Source: Devosia sp. A16 (GTDB lineage Bacteria > Pseudomonadota > Alphaproteobacteria > Rhizobiales > Devosiaceae). From it: 64,000 nt of DNA. Positions 28,102-36,037 of this stretch are shown one piece after another. The stretch covers positions 372,001-436,000 of the forward strand of contig NZ_CP012945.1 in NCBI RefSeq assembly GCF_001402915.1. The letters are read 5' to 3'. The position numbers were made by a program, and so were the translations under genes. Positions within the stretch are counted from its first letter, which is position 1, and the number at the start of each line of letters is the position of its first letter. The notes under the pieces were generated by a model. The model searched no databases, was not told where the DNA came from, and saw only the letters and a program-made list of their open reading frames with translations.

Positions 28102-28560
28102 CTACTTGTAAAAGCCCTCGCGCAGGTTGAGGCCATGCTCAAGATAGACCTTCATCGCGCACAGCATGCCGGTCCACCCCTCGGTATTGCCGATACAGGC
28201 GTCGAGCGCCTGCTGCGTTTCCGTCCACCCGGTTTCGCTGATGGTCACCAGGGTGCGTCCGTCCTCGAGCGGCTCGAAGCTCATGGTGACGGTCGTGTCG
28301 CCGCTCGGATCGGCGCCCGTGCCTTCGGCGGCGCCCCAGCGCAGCACGATCCGCTTGTCGTCGACCACCTCGACGACGTGCACGGGAAACGCCCCCGGGA
28401 AATCGGCGAAATCCCAGGTCACGGTTGCACCGGTCCGCAGTCGCCCCTGCGCGCCGCCGGTGGTGAAATAGCCCGAGAGCTTGGCGGGGTCGGCCACCGC
28501 CTCGAATACCTCATGCACCGGCTTGGCGATGCGGCCCGACACTTTCAGCTTCACATCCAT
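28102..28560 (-). CDS. SRPBCC domain protein, divergent from ArsR
   Basis: A 152-residue SRPBCC protein starting MDVKLKVSGRIAKPVHEVFEAVADPAKLSGYF, with the typical WDFADFPGAFPVHVVEV strand pair and a C-terminal helix. The start at 28560 is fixed by homology-like sequence and the short gap to the divergent ArsR gene; the long upstream frame is a shadow. The regulator gene starts only 61 bases away, with an operator in between that could repress both. Confidence 0.9.
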   Translation of the reverse strand: MDVKLKVSGRIAKPVHEVFEAVADPAKLSGYFTTGGAQGRLRTGATVTWDFADFPGAFPVHVVEVVDDKRIVLRWGAAEGTGADPSGDTTVTMSFEPLEDGRTLVTISETGWTETQQALDACIGNTEGWTGMLCAMKVYLEHGLNLREGFYK

Positions 28561-28603
28561 GACGTCTCTCCTTGCTGGGTTTCCCCTTGTCTTTCCGGCA
28601 ATT

Positions 28604-28623
28604 ATGTTATAAAAATATAACAT
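28604..28623. promoter_or_regulatory. ArsR operator overlapping the regulator start codon
   Basis: ATGTTATA-AAAA-TATAACAT is a perfect 8-4-8 palindrome in an otherwise G+C-rich context. Its right end covers the first two bases of the start codon at 28622, so bound regulator would block its own expression and probably that of the divergent SRPBCC gene. Confidence 0.7.
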
Positions 28624-28945
28624 GTCAAGCGACGACGAAAACGACAGGATTTTCAAGGCCCTGGGTAACCGGGTACGGCGCAGCATGCTGGACCGGCTGA
28701 AGGACAACCCGCAGACTACCGGAGCCCTGTGCGACGCCTTCTCCGAACTCGACCGCTGCACGGTGATGCAGCATCTGAAAGTGCTGGAAGAGGCAGAGCT
28801 GGTGGTTGCCCGCCGCGTGGGGCGCGAGCGCTGGAACCACCTCAACGCCATTCCTATCCAGCAACTGCACGAGCGCTGGATCGGCAGCTACGCCGCCTAT
28901 GCCGCGCAGGGCCTGCTCAAACTCAAGCAGGGTTTGGAGGGGTAA
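28622..28945 (+). CDS. ArsR-family regulator
   Basis: A 107-residue winged-helix regulator: DRIFKALGNRVRRSMLDRLKDNPQTTGALCDAF, then the recognition helix LDRCTVMQHLKVLEEAELVVARRVGRERWNHLN. It has no classical metal-binding Cys pair. The start codon lies within the AT-rich palindrome, leaving almost no room for a ribosome site, so the mRNA may be leaderless or nearly so. It is paired with the divergent SRPBCC gene. Confidence 0.92.
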   Translation: MSSDDENDRIFKALGNRVRRSMLDRLKDNPQTTGALCDAFSELDRCTVMQHLKVLEEAELVVARRVGRERWNHLNAIPIQQLHERWIGSYAAYAAQGLLKLKQGLEG

Positions 28946-29090
28946 GCCTGCGGCCTCTCAGTGATCCTCCCCCCGCGTGGCGGTGGAGGGCGGCAGCGCA
29001 CGCTTTGCCCTTGGCAGAAACTGCACGTCATTTGGCAACCGCTGTCCTTCGACTGCCACTAGCCTCCTCTCATTCAAGAGGAGAACGGAC

Positions 29091-30245
29091 ATGCGCAAGC
29101 GGATCATCTTCGCAGCAATCGGCGCCATCGTGCTCGCGGCATTGATCGCCACCCCGCTCCTGCTCGTCCCCGGTACGCCCGCCGCCGCCCCACCGCCGGC
29201 TGAACCGATCGCTACCGACGAGCAGGCCGCCACCATCGCGGCGATGCGCCCGACCCGCGCGACCGCCCGGCCGGTGATCGCCATCGTCACCTGGAACCAG
29301 GCGACCGAGCTCTCCGACTTCTTCTCCGCCTACGGCGTGCTGAAGCGGGCGGACGTCGCCGAGGTCACTGTGGTGGCCGAAAAGCCCGAACCGGTGCAGC
29401 TCTACCCCGGCCCGAAAATCACTCCGGAAACCACCATCGCCGACTTCGATGCCGCGCATCCCGATGGCGCCGATTACGTCGTCGTCCCCGCCATGGATCC
29501 GGGCACCGACCAGGTGATCGCCGACTGGCTGGTCGCCCAGCATGCCAAGGGCGCCAGGATCATCTCGATCTGCAACGGCTCGCGCATGCTCGGCTTTGCC
29601 GGCCTGCTCGACGGCCGCCGCGCCACCGGCCACTGGAGTGCCGTGGCCGAGCTGCGTGCCAGGCACCCGACCATGACCTTCGTCCCCGACCGCCGCTATG
29701 TCGTCGACGACGGCGTCGCCACCTCCACCGGCATCACCGCCAATATCCCGATCATGCTGGCGCTGGTCGAAGCCATCGGCGGCCGCGCCGTTGCCGAGCG
29801 CACCGCGGCGGAATTGGGCGTTGCCAGTTGGGATGCGCGGCACCGCTCGTCCGGTTTCGAGCTGACGCTCGAGCACAAGAAGACCTTTATCCGCAATGCC
29901 CTCACCTTCTGGCGGCGCGAGACCGTCGGCATCCCGCTCGAAGCCGGCGTTGACGAGGTGGCGCTGGGCCTGCTGGTCGATGCCTATGCCCGCACCAATC
30001 TCGCCAGCGTCGTAACGGTCAATCCCGGCGGCCTCCCCGTACGCAGCCGTTACGGCCTGCTCATCACCCCCGACCGATCGAGCCAGACGGCGCTGCTCGA
30101 TCAGCTCTTGCCGCCGCCGCAGGCAGAAGCCCCCGCCCAGACGCTGGAGCGTGCCTTGCCGGTGTTGGCGCAACGCTACGACCTGCCGACCGCCAGGATC
30201 GTGGCATTGGTGATGGAATATCCGTGGGCGGGTGGGGCGCAGTAG
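29091..30245 (+). CDS. Membrane-anchored DJ-1/PfpI-family protein
   Basis: The 384-residue product starts with a strong N-terminal hydrophobic segment (RKRIIFAAIGAIVLAALIATPLLLV), then a Pro/Ala linker, then a DJ-1/PfpI domain. The nucleophile elbow is IISICNGSRMLGFAGLLDG, followed by RRATGHW. The C-terminal ~150 residues are not recognised. AGGAGA stands before the ATG. The domain resembles the ligand-binding half of GlxA regulators but has no HTH; it is encoded just before such a regulator, so the two may sense related signals. The topology suggests an extracytoplasmic domain. Confidence 0.8.
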   Translation: MRKRIIFAAIGAIVLAALIATPLLLVPGTPAAAPPPAEPIATDEQAATIAAMRPTRATARPVIAIVTWNQATELSDFFSAYGVLKRADVAEVTVVAEKPEPVQLYPGPKITPETTIADFDAAHPDGADYVVVPAMDPGTDQVIADWLVAQHAKGARIISICNGSRMLGFAGLLDGRRATGHWSAVAELRARHPTMTFVPDRRYVVDDGVATSTGITANIPIMLALVEAIGGRAVAERTAAELGVASWDARHRSSGFELTLEHKKTFIRNALTFWRRETVGIPLEAGVDEVALGLLVDAYARTNLASVVTVNPGGLPVRSRYGLLITPDRSSQTALLDQLLPPPQAEAPAQTLERALPVLAQRYDLPTARIVALVMEYPWAGGAQ

Positions 30246-30277
30246 GGGAGCCTCCGCGACTCTCCCCACCCACTGCA

Positions 30278-30305
30278 TGTCATCCCGGCGAAAGCTGGGA
30301 TGACA
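30278..30305. repeat. Short TGTCATCCC...GGGATGACA repeat
   Basis: TGTCATCCCgGCgaaaGCTGGGATGACA is a small palindromic unit of the same family as 6321-6401, in the gap between the DJ-1 protein and the GlxA-type gene. Confidence 0.6.
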
Positions 30306-30395
30306 CCGGTTGGGAGGTGAGGCCTGTGGTCGGAAGCGGCTGGCTGCCTCTCCCCCAAGGTTTCAACCATCTCCGATGCGCATTAGGATGAACTC

Positions 30396-31406
30396 ATGTC
30401 GCAGCCGCTGCCCCCAACCCGCCGCATCGCCATCGTGGCTTATGACGGCTTCCAGTTGCTCGACGTCACGGGCCCTGCCGAAGTCTTTGCCAAGGCCAAC
30501 GAGTTCATCCCCGAACTTGCCGCCCGCCCGCTGCTTTACGAGATCGTGGTGGCCAGCCCGACCGGGGGCACCATCGCTTCGTCCTCTGGCCTCGCGCTCG
30601 CCGGCACCGTGCCGCTCGAGACGCTCGGGTCCGACATCGACACCCTGCTCATCTCGGGCGGACCGGAAGGTCCGGTGCGCCGCGCCGCCGAGGAGACCAC
30701 GCTGCTCCCCTGGTTGACCGAGCGCGCACCAGGCATCCGGCGCATCGCCAGCATCTGCACCGGCGCCTTCCTGCTCGGCGCGGCCGGCCTGCTCGACGGC
30801 CGGCGCGCCACCACCCACTGGTCCTCGACCCGGCTCCTCGAGCGCCTGTTGCCGCGCACCGAGGTGGTGCCCGACGCGATCTTCGTCGGCGACGGGCATG
30901 TCTTCACCTCGGCCGGCGTCACCGCCGGCATCGATCTGGCGCTGGCTCTGGTCGAATACGATTGCGGCCCACCGGTGGCGCTACGTACGGCCCGTGAGCT
31001 GGTGCTCTATCTGCGCCGGGTGGGCGGCCAATCGCAGTTCTCCAGCAGCCTTGCGGCGCAGGCCGGCGCCGGCGACGCGCTGCAATCGCTCCTCACCTGG
31101 ATCGCCGGCAATCCCGAGGCCGACCTCAGCGTCGCCGCACTTGCGGATCGCGCCATGATGAGCGAGCGCACCTTTGCCCGCAGCTTCCGGGCTGAAACCG
31201 GCGTGACCCCGGCCCGCTATGTCGAGCTCGTGCGTCTCGATCGCGCCAAGCAACTGCTGGAATCGACCCGCTTTCCGCTCGCCCGCATCGCCGAGCGGTC
31301 CGGCTTGGGCAGCGCCTCCACCCTGACCCGCAGCTTTCGCAAGCACCTGGGCACCACGCCCGAAGGCTATCGCGAACGCTTCCGCATCGAGGGTACGCGG
31401 GGCTGA
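30396..31406 (+). CDS. GlxA-family transcriptional regulator (DJ-1/PfpI plus AraC HTH)
   Basis: Residues 1 to about 190 are a DJ-1/PfpI domain (RIAIVAYDGFQLLDVTGPAEVF, SICTGAFLLGAAGLLDGRRATTHW). The C-terminal ~100 residues are an AraC-type DNA-binding domain with two HTH units (LADRAMMSERTFARSFRAETG, IAERSGLGSASTLTRSFRKHLG). GlxA-type regulators often control nitrogen or amine catabolism. It lies just before ureidoglycine aminohydrolase, so a link to late purine catabolism is possible but unproven. Confidence 0.92.
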   Translation: MSQPLPPTRRIAIVAYDGFQLLDVTGPAEVFAKANEFIPELAARPLLYEIVVASPTGGTIASSSGLALAGTVPLETLGSDIDTLLISGGPEGPVRRAAEETTLLPWLTERAPGIRRIASICTGAFLLGAAGLLDGRRATTHWSSTRLLERLLPRTEVVPDAIFVGDGHVFTSAGVTAGIDLALALVEYDCGPPVALRTARELVLYLRRVGGQSQFSSSLAAQAGAGDALQSLLTWIAGNPEADLSVAALADRAMMSERTFARSFRAETGVTPARYVELVRLDRAKQLLESTRFPLARIAERSGLGSASTLTRSFRKHLGTTPEGYRERFRIEGTRG

Positions 31407-31546
31407 ACTCGTGGCCGGCAGAATGTCTCAGTCGGCGCTTCCCTCCCCCCGACCTGCCGCGTCCGCCAGGAGGGGCGCAACGGCCCCCTGTCCGCTTGTG
31501 GCCTTTCGCGCTAAGAGGGCTGACCACTCACCAACGCTGAATTCCG

Positions 31547-32368
31547 ATGGCCCCCACCACCTATGCCGGCCCGATCGCCGGCCTGCCTGACCAGACCGCC
31601 CTCCACACCGGCCGCGCCGTGTTCACCGAAGCCTATGCCGTGATCCCGCGCGGGGTGATGAGGGACATCGTTACGAGCTATCTGCCGCACTGGAAGGACA
31701 CCCGGGCCTGGGTGATCGCCCGTCCGATGACCGGTTTTTCCGAGACCTTCTCGCAGTACATCGTCGAGGTGTTTGCCGGCGGGGGTAGCGACAAGCCGGA
31801 ACCCGATGCCGGTGCCGAAGGGGTGCTGTTTGTCGTCGAGGGCCAGGCGGCGCTCACGGTCGACGGCAAGTCTCACCTGCTGAAGGCCGGCGGCTATGCC
31901 TTTCTGCCGCCTGGCACGCGCTGGGCACTGCACAACAAATCCAGCGCACCCTTGCGCTTTCACTGGATACGCAAACGCTACGAGGCTGTCGAAGGTATCG
32001 ACGCTCCGGCGGCGTTCGTTGCCAACGAGCAAGACGAACCGATCATCTGGATGCCGGGCACCGACAGCCGCTGGGGCACCACCCGTTTCGTCGACCCCAC
32101 CGATGTCCGCCACGACATGCACGTCAACATCGTGACGCTCGAGCCCGGCGCGGTGATCCCGTTCGAGGAGACGCACGTCATGGAGCACGGCCTCTACGTG
32201 TTAGAGGGCAAGGCCGTGTACCGGCTCAACCGCGACTGGGTCGAAGTGGAAGCCGGCGATTTCATGTGGCTCAGGGCGTTCTGCCCGCAATCCTGCTATG
32301 CCGGCCCGAACCGCTTCCGCTACCTGCTCTACAAGGATGTCAACCGGCACGCCAAGCTCGGGCTATGA
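31547..32368 (+). CDS. allE: (S)-ureidoglycine aminohydrolase (bicupin)
   Basis: Hydrolyses (S)-ureidoglycine to (S)-ureidoglycolate and ammonia, after allantoate amidohydrolase. The 273-residue bicupin fits the family in length. Cupin 1 has the FVVEGQAALTVDGKSHLLKAGGYAFLPPG core. Cupin 2 holds the metal-site stretch IPFEETHVMEHGLYVLEGKAVYRL and WVEVEAGDFMWLRAFCPQSCYAG. The opening TYAGPIAGLPDQTALHTGRAVFTEAYAVIP is typical. It overlaps the convergent gene 32363-32692 by six bases. Confidence 0.92.
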   Translation: MAPTTYAGPIAGLPDQTALHTGRAVFTEAYAVIPRGVMRDIVTSYLPHWKDTRAWVIARPMTGFSETFSQYIVEVFAGGGSDKPEPDAGAEGVLFVVEGQAALTVDGKSHLLKAGGYAFLPPGTRWALHNKSSAPLRFHWIRKRYEAVEGIDAPAAFVANEQDEPIIWMPGTDSRWGTTRFVDPTDVRHDMHVNIVTLEPGAVIPFEETHVMEHGLYVLEGKAVYRLNRDWVEVEAGDFMWLRAFCPQSCYAGPNRFRYLLYKDVNRHAKLGL

Positions 32369-32692
32369 CCCAAGCCGGCTGACCGCCGCGAGAAGCTCAT
32401 CGAGGCTGTCGACGGTGGCATCGACCAGATCGTCCGGCGGCAGCCTGCTCGTCTCGGCGATCAGGTAGTCCCGGTTCACCGCAATCTCCTCGCGCAGCTC
32501 GGCTAGCCGCCGGAGCGCCAGGTCGTGCTCGTCGGAGTTAACGGGATGATCGGCAAGCTGCGTTCCGAGATAGGTGGCGCGCAGCTGCCACCCTTCGAGG
32601 TAGCGTTGGTATGGCTGCGTGATGGTGGAGATTTCGCTGCGCACCAACGCTTGGATGGGGCCGGCGGAGGTAAGTTGAATCTGATTGTGCAT
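32363..32692 (-). CDS. Hypothetical helical protein (109 aa)
   Basis: Predominantly helical and charged, with a central heptad-like stretch (LALRRLAELREEIAVNRDYLIAETSRL) that could be a short coiled coil. No signal or membrane segment. The start lies in an AT-rich patch. Convergent with the ureidoglycine aminohydrolase gene. Family not recognised. Confidence 0.55.
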   Translation of the reverse strand: MHNQIQLTSAGPIQALVRSEISTITQPYQRYLEGWQLRATYLGTQLADHPVNSDEHDLALRRLAELREEIAVNRDYLIAETSRLPPDDLVDATVDSLDELLAAVSRLGS

Positions 32693-32829
32693 CTTTTAAC
32701 CTAAGTCACGAGGCCCACAACGTTTTCCTCCCCGCTTGGTTCAGTGCGGCACCAGAGAAAATTGCTTGCGGCTGGCCGGGCCGACGGCCATCGTCGCCTC
32801 GCATGCGCGATAGGGAGAACGCGATTCAG

Positions 32830-33270
32830 ATGACACGATTGAGAATGCTGGCCGTATTGGCCCTCTTGGCGTCGCCGGCGATCGCCGAAGACCTGACGCC
32901 GCCGAGCTACCAGAACCTGCTCACCCCGCTGCTGCAGGGCGGCAGCGACGTTTTGGGCAGCCCCCTCGCCTACCCCGCGGGCACGCCCAATGTGACTTCG
33001 GCCATCGTCACCATTCCGCCCGGCGGCGAGACCGGCTGGCACGAACACGAGGTGCCGCTGTTCGCCTATGTGCTCGAGGGGGAACTGACCGTCGATTACG
33101 GCAGCAAGGGCACAAAGACCTATCGGGCAGGCGAGGCGGTGCTGGAAGCGGTGGGCTGGCCGCATAACGGCACCAATACCGGCAGCGTGCCGATGCGGTT
33201 GGTGGCCGTCTACATGGGCGGCGGCAGCGCCCCGAATACCGTCAAGGTCGACCCATCGGCGCGCAGATGA
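32830..33270 (+). CDS. Periplasmic cupin-domain protein
   Basis: A 146-residue protein with a signal peptide (MTRLRMLAVLALLASPAIAED) and a single cupin: IVTIPPGGETGWHEHEVPLFAYVLEGELTVDYG, with His residues in the metal-binding positions, and a second motif GEAVLEAVGWPHNGTNTG. The ATG at 32830 is favoured because GGGAG lies before it and the signal peptide starts there. It stands between two ureide enzymes, but the signal peptide argues against a pathway role. Ligand unknown. Confidence 0.85.
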   Translation: MTRLRMLAVLALLASPAIAEDLTPPSYQNLLTPLLQGGSDVLGSPLAYPAGTPNVTSAIVTIPPGGETGWHEHEVPLFAYVLEGELTVDYGSKGTKTYRAGEAVLEAVGWPHNGTNTGSVPMRLVAVYMGGGSAPNTVKVDPSARR

Positions 33271-33406
33271 TCCGGCAGCGGGCTCCGCGGGCCCACCGCC
33301 TCCGCGTCGCTTCGAAAGGTCGGCAGAACCGGCGCCCCGGTGCTTCGGCATTTCGTTACCGTGAGGAAACGCACTAGGGTCGCCGCCCAGCAACCGGGGA
33401 ATCGCC

Positions 33407-33910
33407 ATGACAGCCAGCCGCACCCTCTTCATCGAGCCGCTCACCCGCGAGGCCTATGCTCCGTTCGGACAGGTGATCGAGACCGAGGGCGCTCATCACT
33501 ATCCGATCAATGGCGGCATGACCGAGCGCTACCATGACCTCGCAAAGGTCGAACTGGGCGGCGTGCATCCCCGCCCGCTGGTGTCGATCGCGCGGGGCCA
33601 GCCCTACGCCTTGCCGTTGACGCTGAAGATGGTGGAGCGCCACCCGCTCGGCAGCCAGGCCTTCTATCCGCTGTCGCAGCGCCCCTTCCTGTCGATCGTC
33701 GCGCCGGATGAAGGCGGCATCCCCGGTCGCCCGCGAGCATTCCTCGCCGGGCCGGGCCAGGGCATCAATATGGCGATGAACACCTGGCACGCCGTGCTGA
33801 CGCCGCTCGGCGAGACCTCGGACTTTCTGATCATCGATCGTGGCGGCGAGGGCAACAATCTCGAGGAATACTTCTTCGATGAGCCCTACCTCGTCGTCGA
33901 GCCCGACTGA
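33407..33910 (+). CDS. allA: Ureidoglycolate lyase
   Basis: Splits (S)-ureidoglycolate into glyoxylate and urea, the last ureide step. The 167-residue protein matches the AllA family: IEPLTREAYAPFGQVIETEG, TERYHDLAKVELG, LTLKMVERHPLGSQAFYPL, NMAMNTWHAVLTPLG and FLIIDRGGEGNNLEEYF. Glyoxylate would go to malate synthase G at 6.5-8.6 kb. The gene appears to have its own promoter in 33271-33406. Confidence 0.94.
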   Translation: MTASRTLFIEPLTREAYAPFGQVIETEGAHHYPINGGMTERYHDLAKVELGGVHPRPLVSIARGQPYALPLTLKMVERHPLGSQAFYPLSQRPFLSIVAPDEGGIPGRPRAFLAGPGQGINMAMNTWHAVLTPLGETSDFLIIDRGGEGNNLEEYFFDEPYLVVEPD

Positions 33911-33999
33911 TTTCTTTTACCCATCCGCCGCTTCGGCGTCGCAACTGCGTTGCAATTGCTCCATAATCTGCCGCAACGCGGATCGGGTGGAGGCAAATC

Positions 34000-34770
34000 A
34001 TGCGTATGGTTGTGGCAATGGTGGCGCTGTTGCTGGCGCTTGCGAGCCCGGCGCTGGCCGCCAAGGTGACCCTCACGGGCGAAGTGACCTATCGCGAGCG
34101 CATCGCGCTGCCCCCGGGCGGCACGCTCTCCGTGTCGCTGATCGACCTGGCGTCGCCCGACAAACCGCGTGTTTCGGCCAAGGCACCGATCGCCGGCCCC
34201 GGCCAGGTGCCGCTGACCTTCACCCTCAATTTCGACGACACCGTTATCGTCGCCGGCCACAGCTATGCGCTGATCGCCGAGATCGCCGGGTCCGATGCGG
34301 TGTGGTTCCGCAATGTCGAGCCCTATCCGCTGGATCCGCTGGCCCCGGCCGCACCCATCGTGATCGTCGTCAACATCGTGCCCAGGGACACCCCGGTGGT
34401 GACGCCCGAACCCGCCGTGGCAGCGCCGCCGCCGATCCTCGACGTCACCTGGCAGGCCGAAGCCATCGGCGGCGTGCCGGTGGCCCGCGGCATCGTCTCT
34501 TCGCTCTCGATCGCTTCCGACATGCGCGCCGGCGGCCGCGGCGGCTGCAATTCGTGGTTCGCCCAGGCCGAGATCAATGCCGAGCGCCTGATCTTCAGCG
34601 CCGTCGCCGCCACGCGTATGGCCTGCGTCTCTGATGAGGCCACCAAGCAGGAAGACAACTTCTTCGCCGCTTTGGCCGCCACCCGCTTCTGGCGGCTCGA
34701 CAAGGATCACCTGATCCTGCTCGACGCGGGCGGGGTGGAACTGGCAACCCTCGGGAAATCGCGGTTCTGA
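34000..34770 (+). CDS. YbaY/META-domain envelope protein
   Basis: This 256-residue protein has a signal peptide (MRMVVAMVALLLALASPALAA), then a YbaY-type beta domain (KVTLTGEVTYRERIALPPGGTLSVSLIDLA) to about residue 130. A short Pro linker follows, then a META/HslJ-like domain (LDVTWQAEAIGGVPVARG ... GGCNSWFAQAEIN ... RMACVSDEATKQEDNFFAAL). META/HslJ proteins are tied to envelope stress. No lipobox Cys is seen, so a soluble periplasmic protein is expected. Confidence 0.87.
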   Translation: MRMVVAMVALLLALASPALAAKVTLTGEVTYRERIALPPGGTLSVSLIDLASPDKPRVSAKAPIAGPGQVPLTFTLNFDDTVIVAGHSYALIAEIAGSDAVWFRNVEPYPLDPLAPAAPIVIVVNIVPRDTPVVTPEPAVAAPPPILDVTWQAEAIGGVPVARGIVSSLSIASDMRAGGRGGCNSWFAQAEINAERLIFSAVAATRMACVSDEATKQEDNFFAALAATRFWRLDKDHLILLDAGGVELATLGKSRF

Positions 34771-34924
34771 TCGTTCTTGCACGGGCGGCGCCCCCATCGT
34801 CCCCTCGCCCTCTGGGGAGAGGGGGCGCTAGAGGCACCGCCCGCGTTCTCCGCCCCAGCCTGCAAACCCCGTTGACGTTCCTCCCGCCTCCCCTCAGGCT
34901 CATGGCACCCAACCGGAGCCCCCG

Positions 34925-35548
34925 ATGCATACGCCCGACCTGATTTCCCGCCTGCTCGATGTCATCGAACTCGACCTCCTGCCCCTGACCAAGCGCGGCG
35001 TCGGCGGCGGCAACAAGCTGTTCGGCGCGGCGATCCTGAGGAAATCCGACCTGTCGCTGGTCGTGGGGGAAACTAACAACGAAACCGAGAACCCGCTCTG
35101 GCATGGTGAAATGCACGCCATCAAGCGCTTCTACGAACTGCCCGCCGCCGAGCGCCCGGCGCCGCAGGACTGCCTGTTCCTCGCCACGCACGAGCCCTGC
35201 TCGCTCTGCCTCTCCGGCATCACCTGGTCGGGCTTCGACAATTTCTATTATCTGTTCAGCTACGAGGACACGCGCGACAGCTTCGGCATTCCGCATGACA
35301 TCCGCATCCTCAGGGAAGTCTACGCCGTGCCGGACCCCGACCGCGACAGCGTCCCCGAGGACCGGCCGCTCTACAATCGGAAGAACGCCTTCTTCGAAAG
35401 CCACGCCATCCAGCAGATGATCGCCGGGCTCGACCGCTCCTCCAAGGAGCTGCTGGTCGGCCGCGTCGACGATCTCAACGCCGCCTATAACGACCTGTCG
35501 GCCGCCTACCAGAAAGACAAGGGCAAGAAGGGCATCCCGCTGAGCTGA
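34925..35548 (+). CDS. Nucleoside/base deaminase of the cytidine deaminase-like fold
   Basis: A 207-residue zinc deaminase with the metal and catalytic motifs HGEMHAI (HxE) and EPCSLCLSG (PCxxC). The GGNKLFGAAILRKSDLSLVVGETNNE opening fits nucleoside deaminases, but the C-terminal part (KNAFFESHAIQQMIAGL) is distinct from TadA and from CDA-type guanine deaminase. Substrate unknown; the surrounding purine genes make a purine-related substrate plausible. GGAG precedes the ATG. Confidence 0.85.
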   Translation: MHTPDLISRLLDVIELDLLPLTKRGVGGGNKLFGAAILRKSDLSLVVGETNNETENPLWHGEMHAIKRFYELPAAERPAPQDCLFLATHEPCSLCLSGITWSGFDNFYYLFSYEDTRDSFGIPHDIRILREVYAVPDPDRDSVPEDRPLYNRKNAFFESHAIQQMIAGLDRSSKELLVGRVDDLNAAYNDLSAAYQKDKGKKGIPLS

Positions 35549-35561
35549 GGCTAGAGACGGG

Positions 35562-35696
35562 CTAGACCAGCACCACGCTCGCCGCGGCAAACGCCAGTAC
35601 CGCAAGGGCAGTGGCGAACAGCACGAGCAGCAGGATCTGGGTTCCGATGCTGAACGCGCCCGGCCGGTCGGGCCCGTGCTCCCGATCGGGGTTCAC
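35562..35696 (-). CDS. Very small membrane protein (44 aa, GTG start)
   Basis: The product starts MNPDREHGPDRPGAFSIG (GTG read as Met) and continues as one long hydrophobic helix to its end. It begins five bases after the stop of the 38-residue gene upstream. This pairing and the clean single span make it credible, although no family is recognised. Confidence 0.5.
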   Translation of the reverse strand: MNPDREHGPDRPGAFSIGTQILLLVLFATALAVLAFAAASVVLV

Positions 35697-35701
35697 GGAA
35701 C

Positions 35702-35818
35702 TCAGCCGAGGTCGGCGCGCTGCGCGAGCGGCGCGGTTTCAACCGGCAGGACCGAGGCGGCGATGGTGAGCGTCGCCATCGACATCACGAACAGGGCAAC
35801 CAGAGTGAGCTTCAGCAT
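35702..35818 (-). CDS. Very small exported or membrane peptide (38 aa)
   Basis: MLKLTLVALFVMSMATLTIAA is a signal-like or membrane segment, followed by a 17-residue polar tail. A G-rich stretch precedes the ATG. It forms a two-gene unit with 35562-35696. Function unknown. Confidence 0.5.
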   Translation of the reverse strand: MLKLTLVALFVMSMATLTIAASVLPVETAPLAQRADLG

Positions 35819-36037
35819 TTTTGCCCCCCAACGGGCGAGGCCGGTGCGGCCTGGCGGTTCATCTTGAGGGCGACAATGCGGCGCGGTGGTTGAACGTTCC
35901 CGGAATCCTGCGTTTAGCTGGCGTTCAGGAACGCCACTTTCGCCACATTTCACCAGATTGTTTCGAAGACCTCATGCACCTCTCCAACTTGTAACTGAGG
36001 GTTTGCCCGTTCGTGCCCTACATCGGGCAGGTACCGA

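Noticed and set aside
35860-35960. GGAAC-like general-stress (EcfG) promoter
   Set aside because: GGAAC/GGAAT motifs are present near 35900-35940, but none has a CGTT at 16-17 bases, so the consensus is not met.
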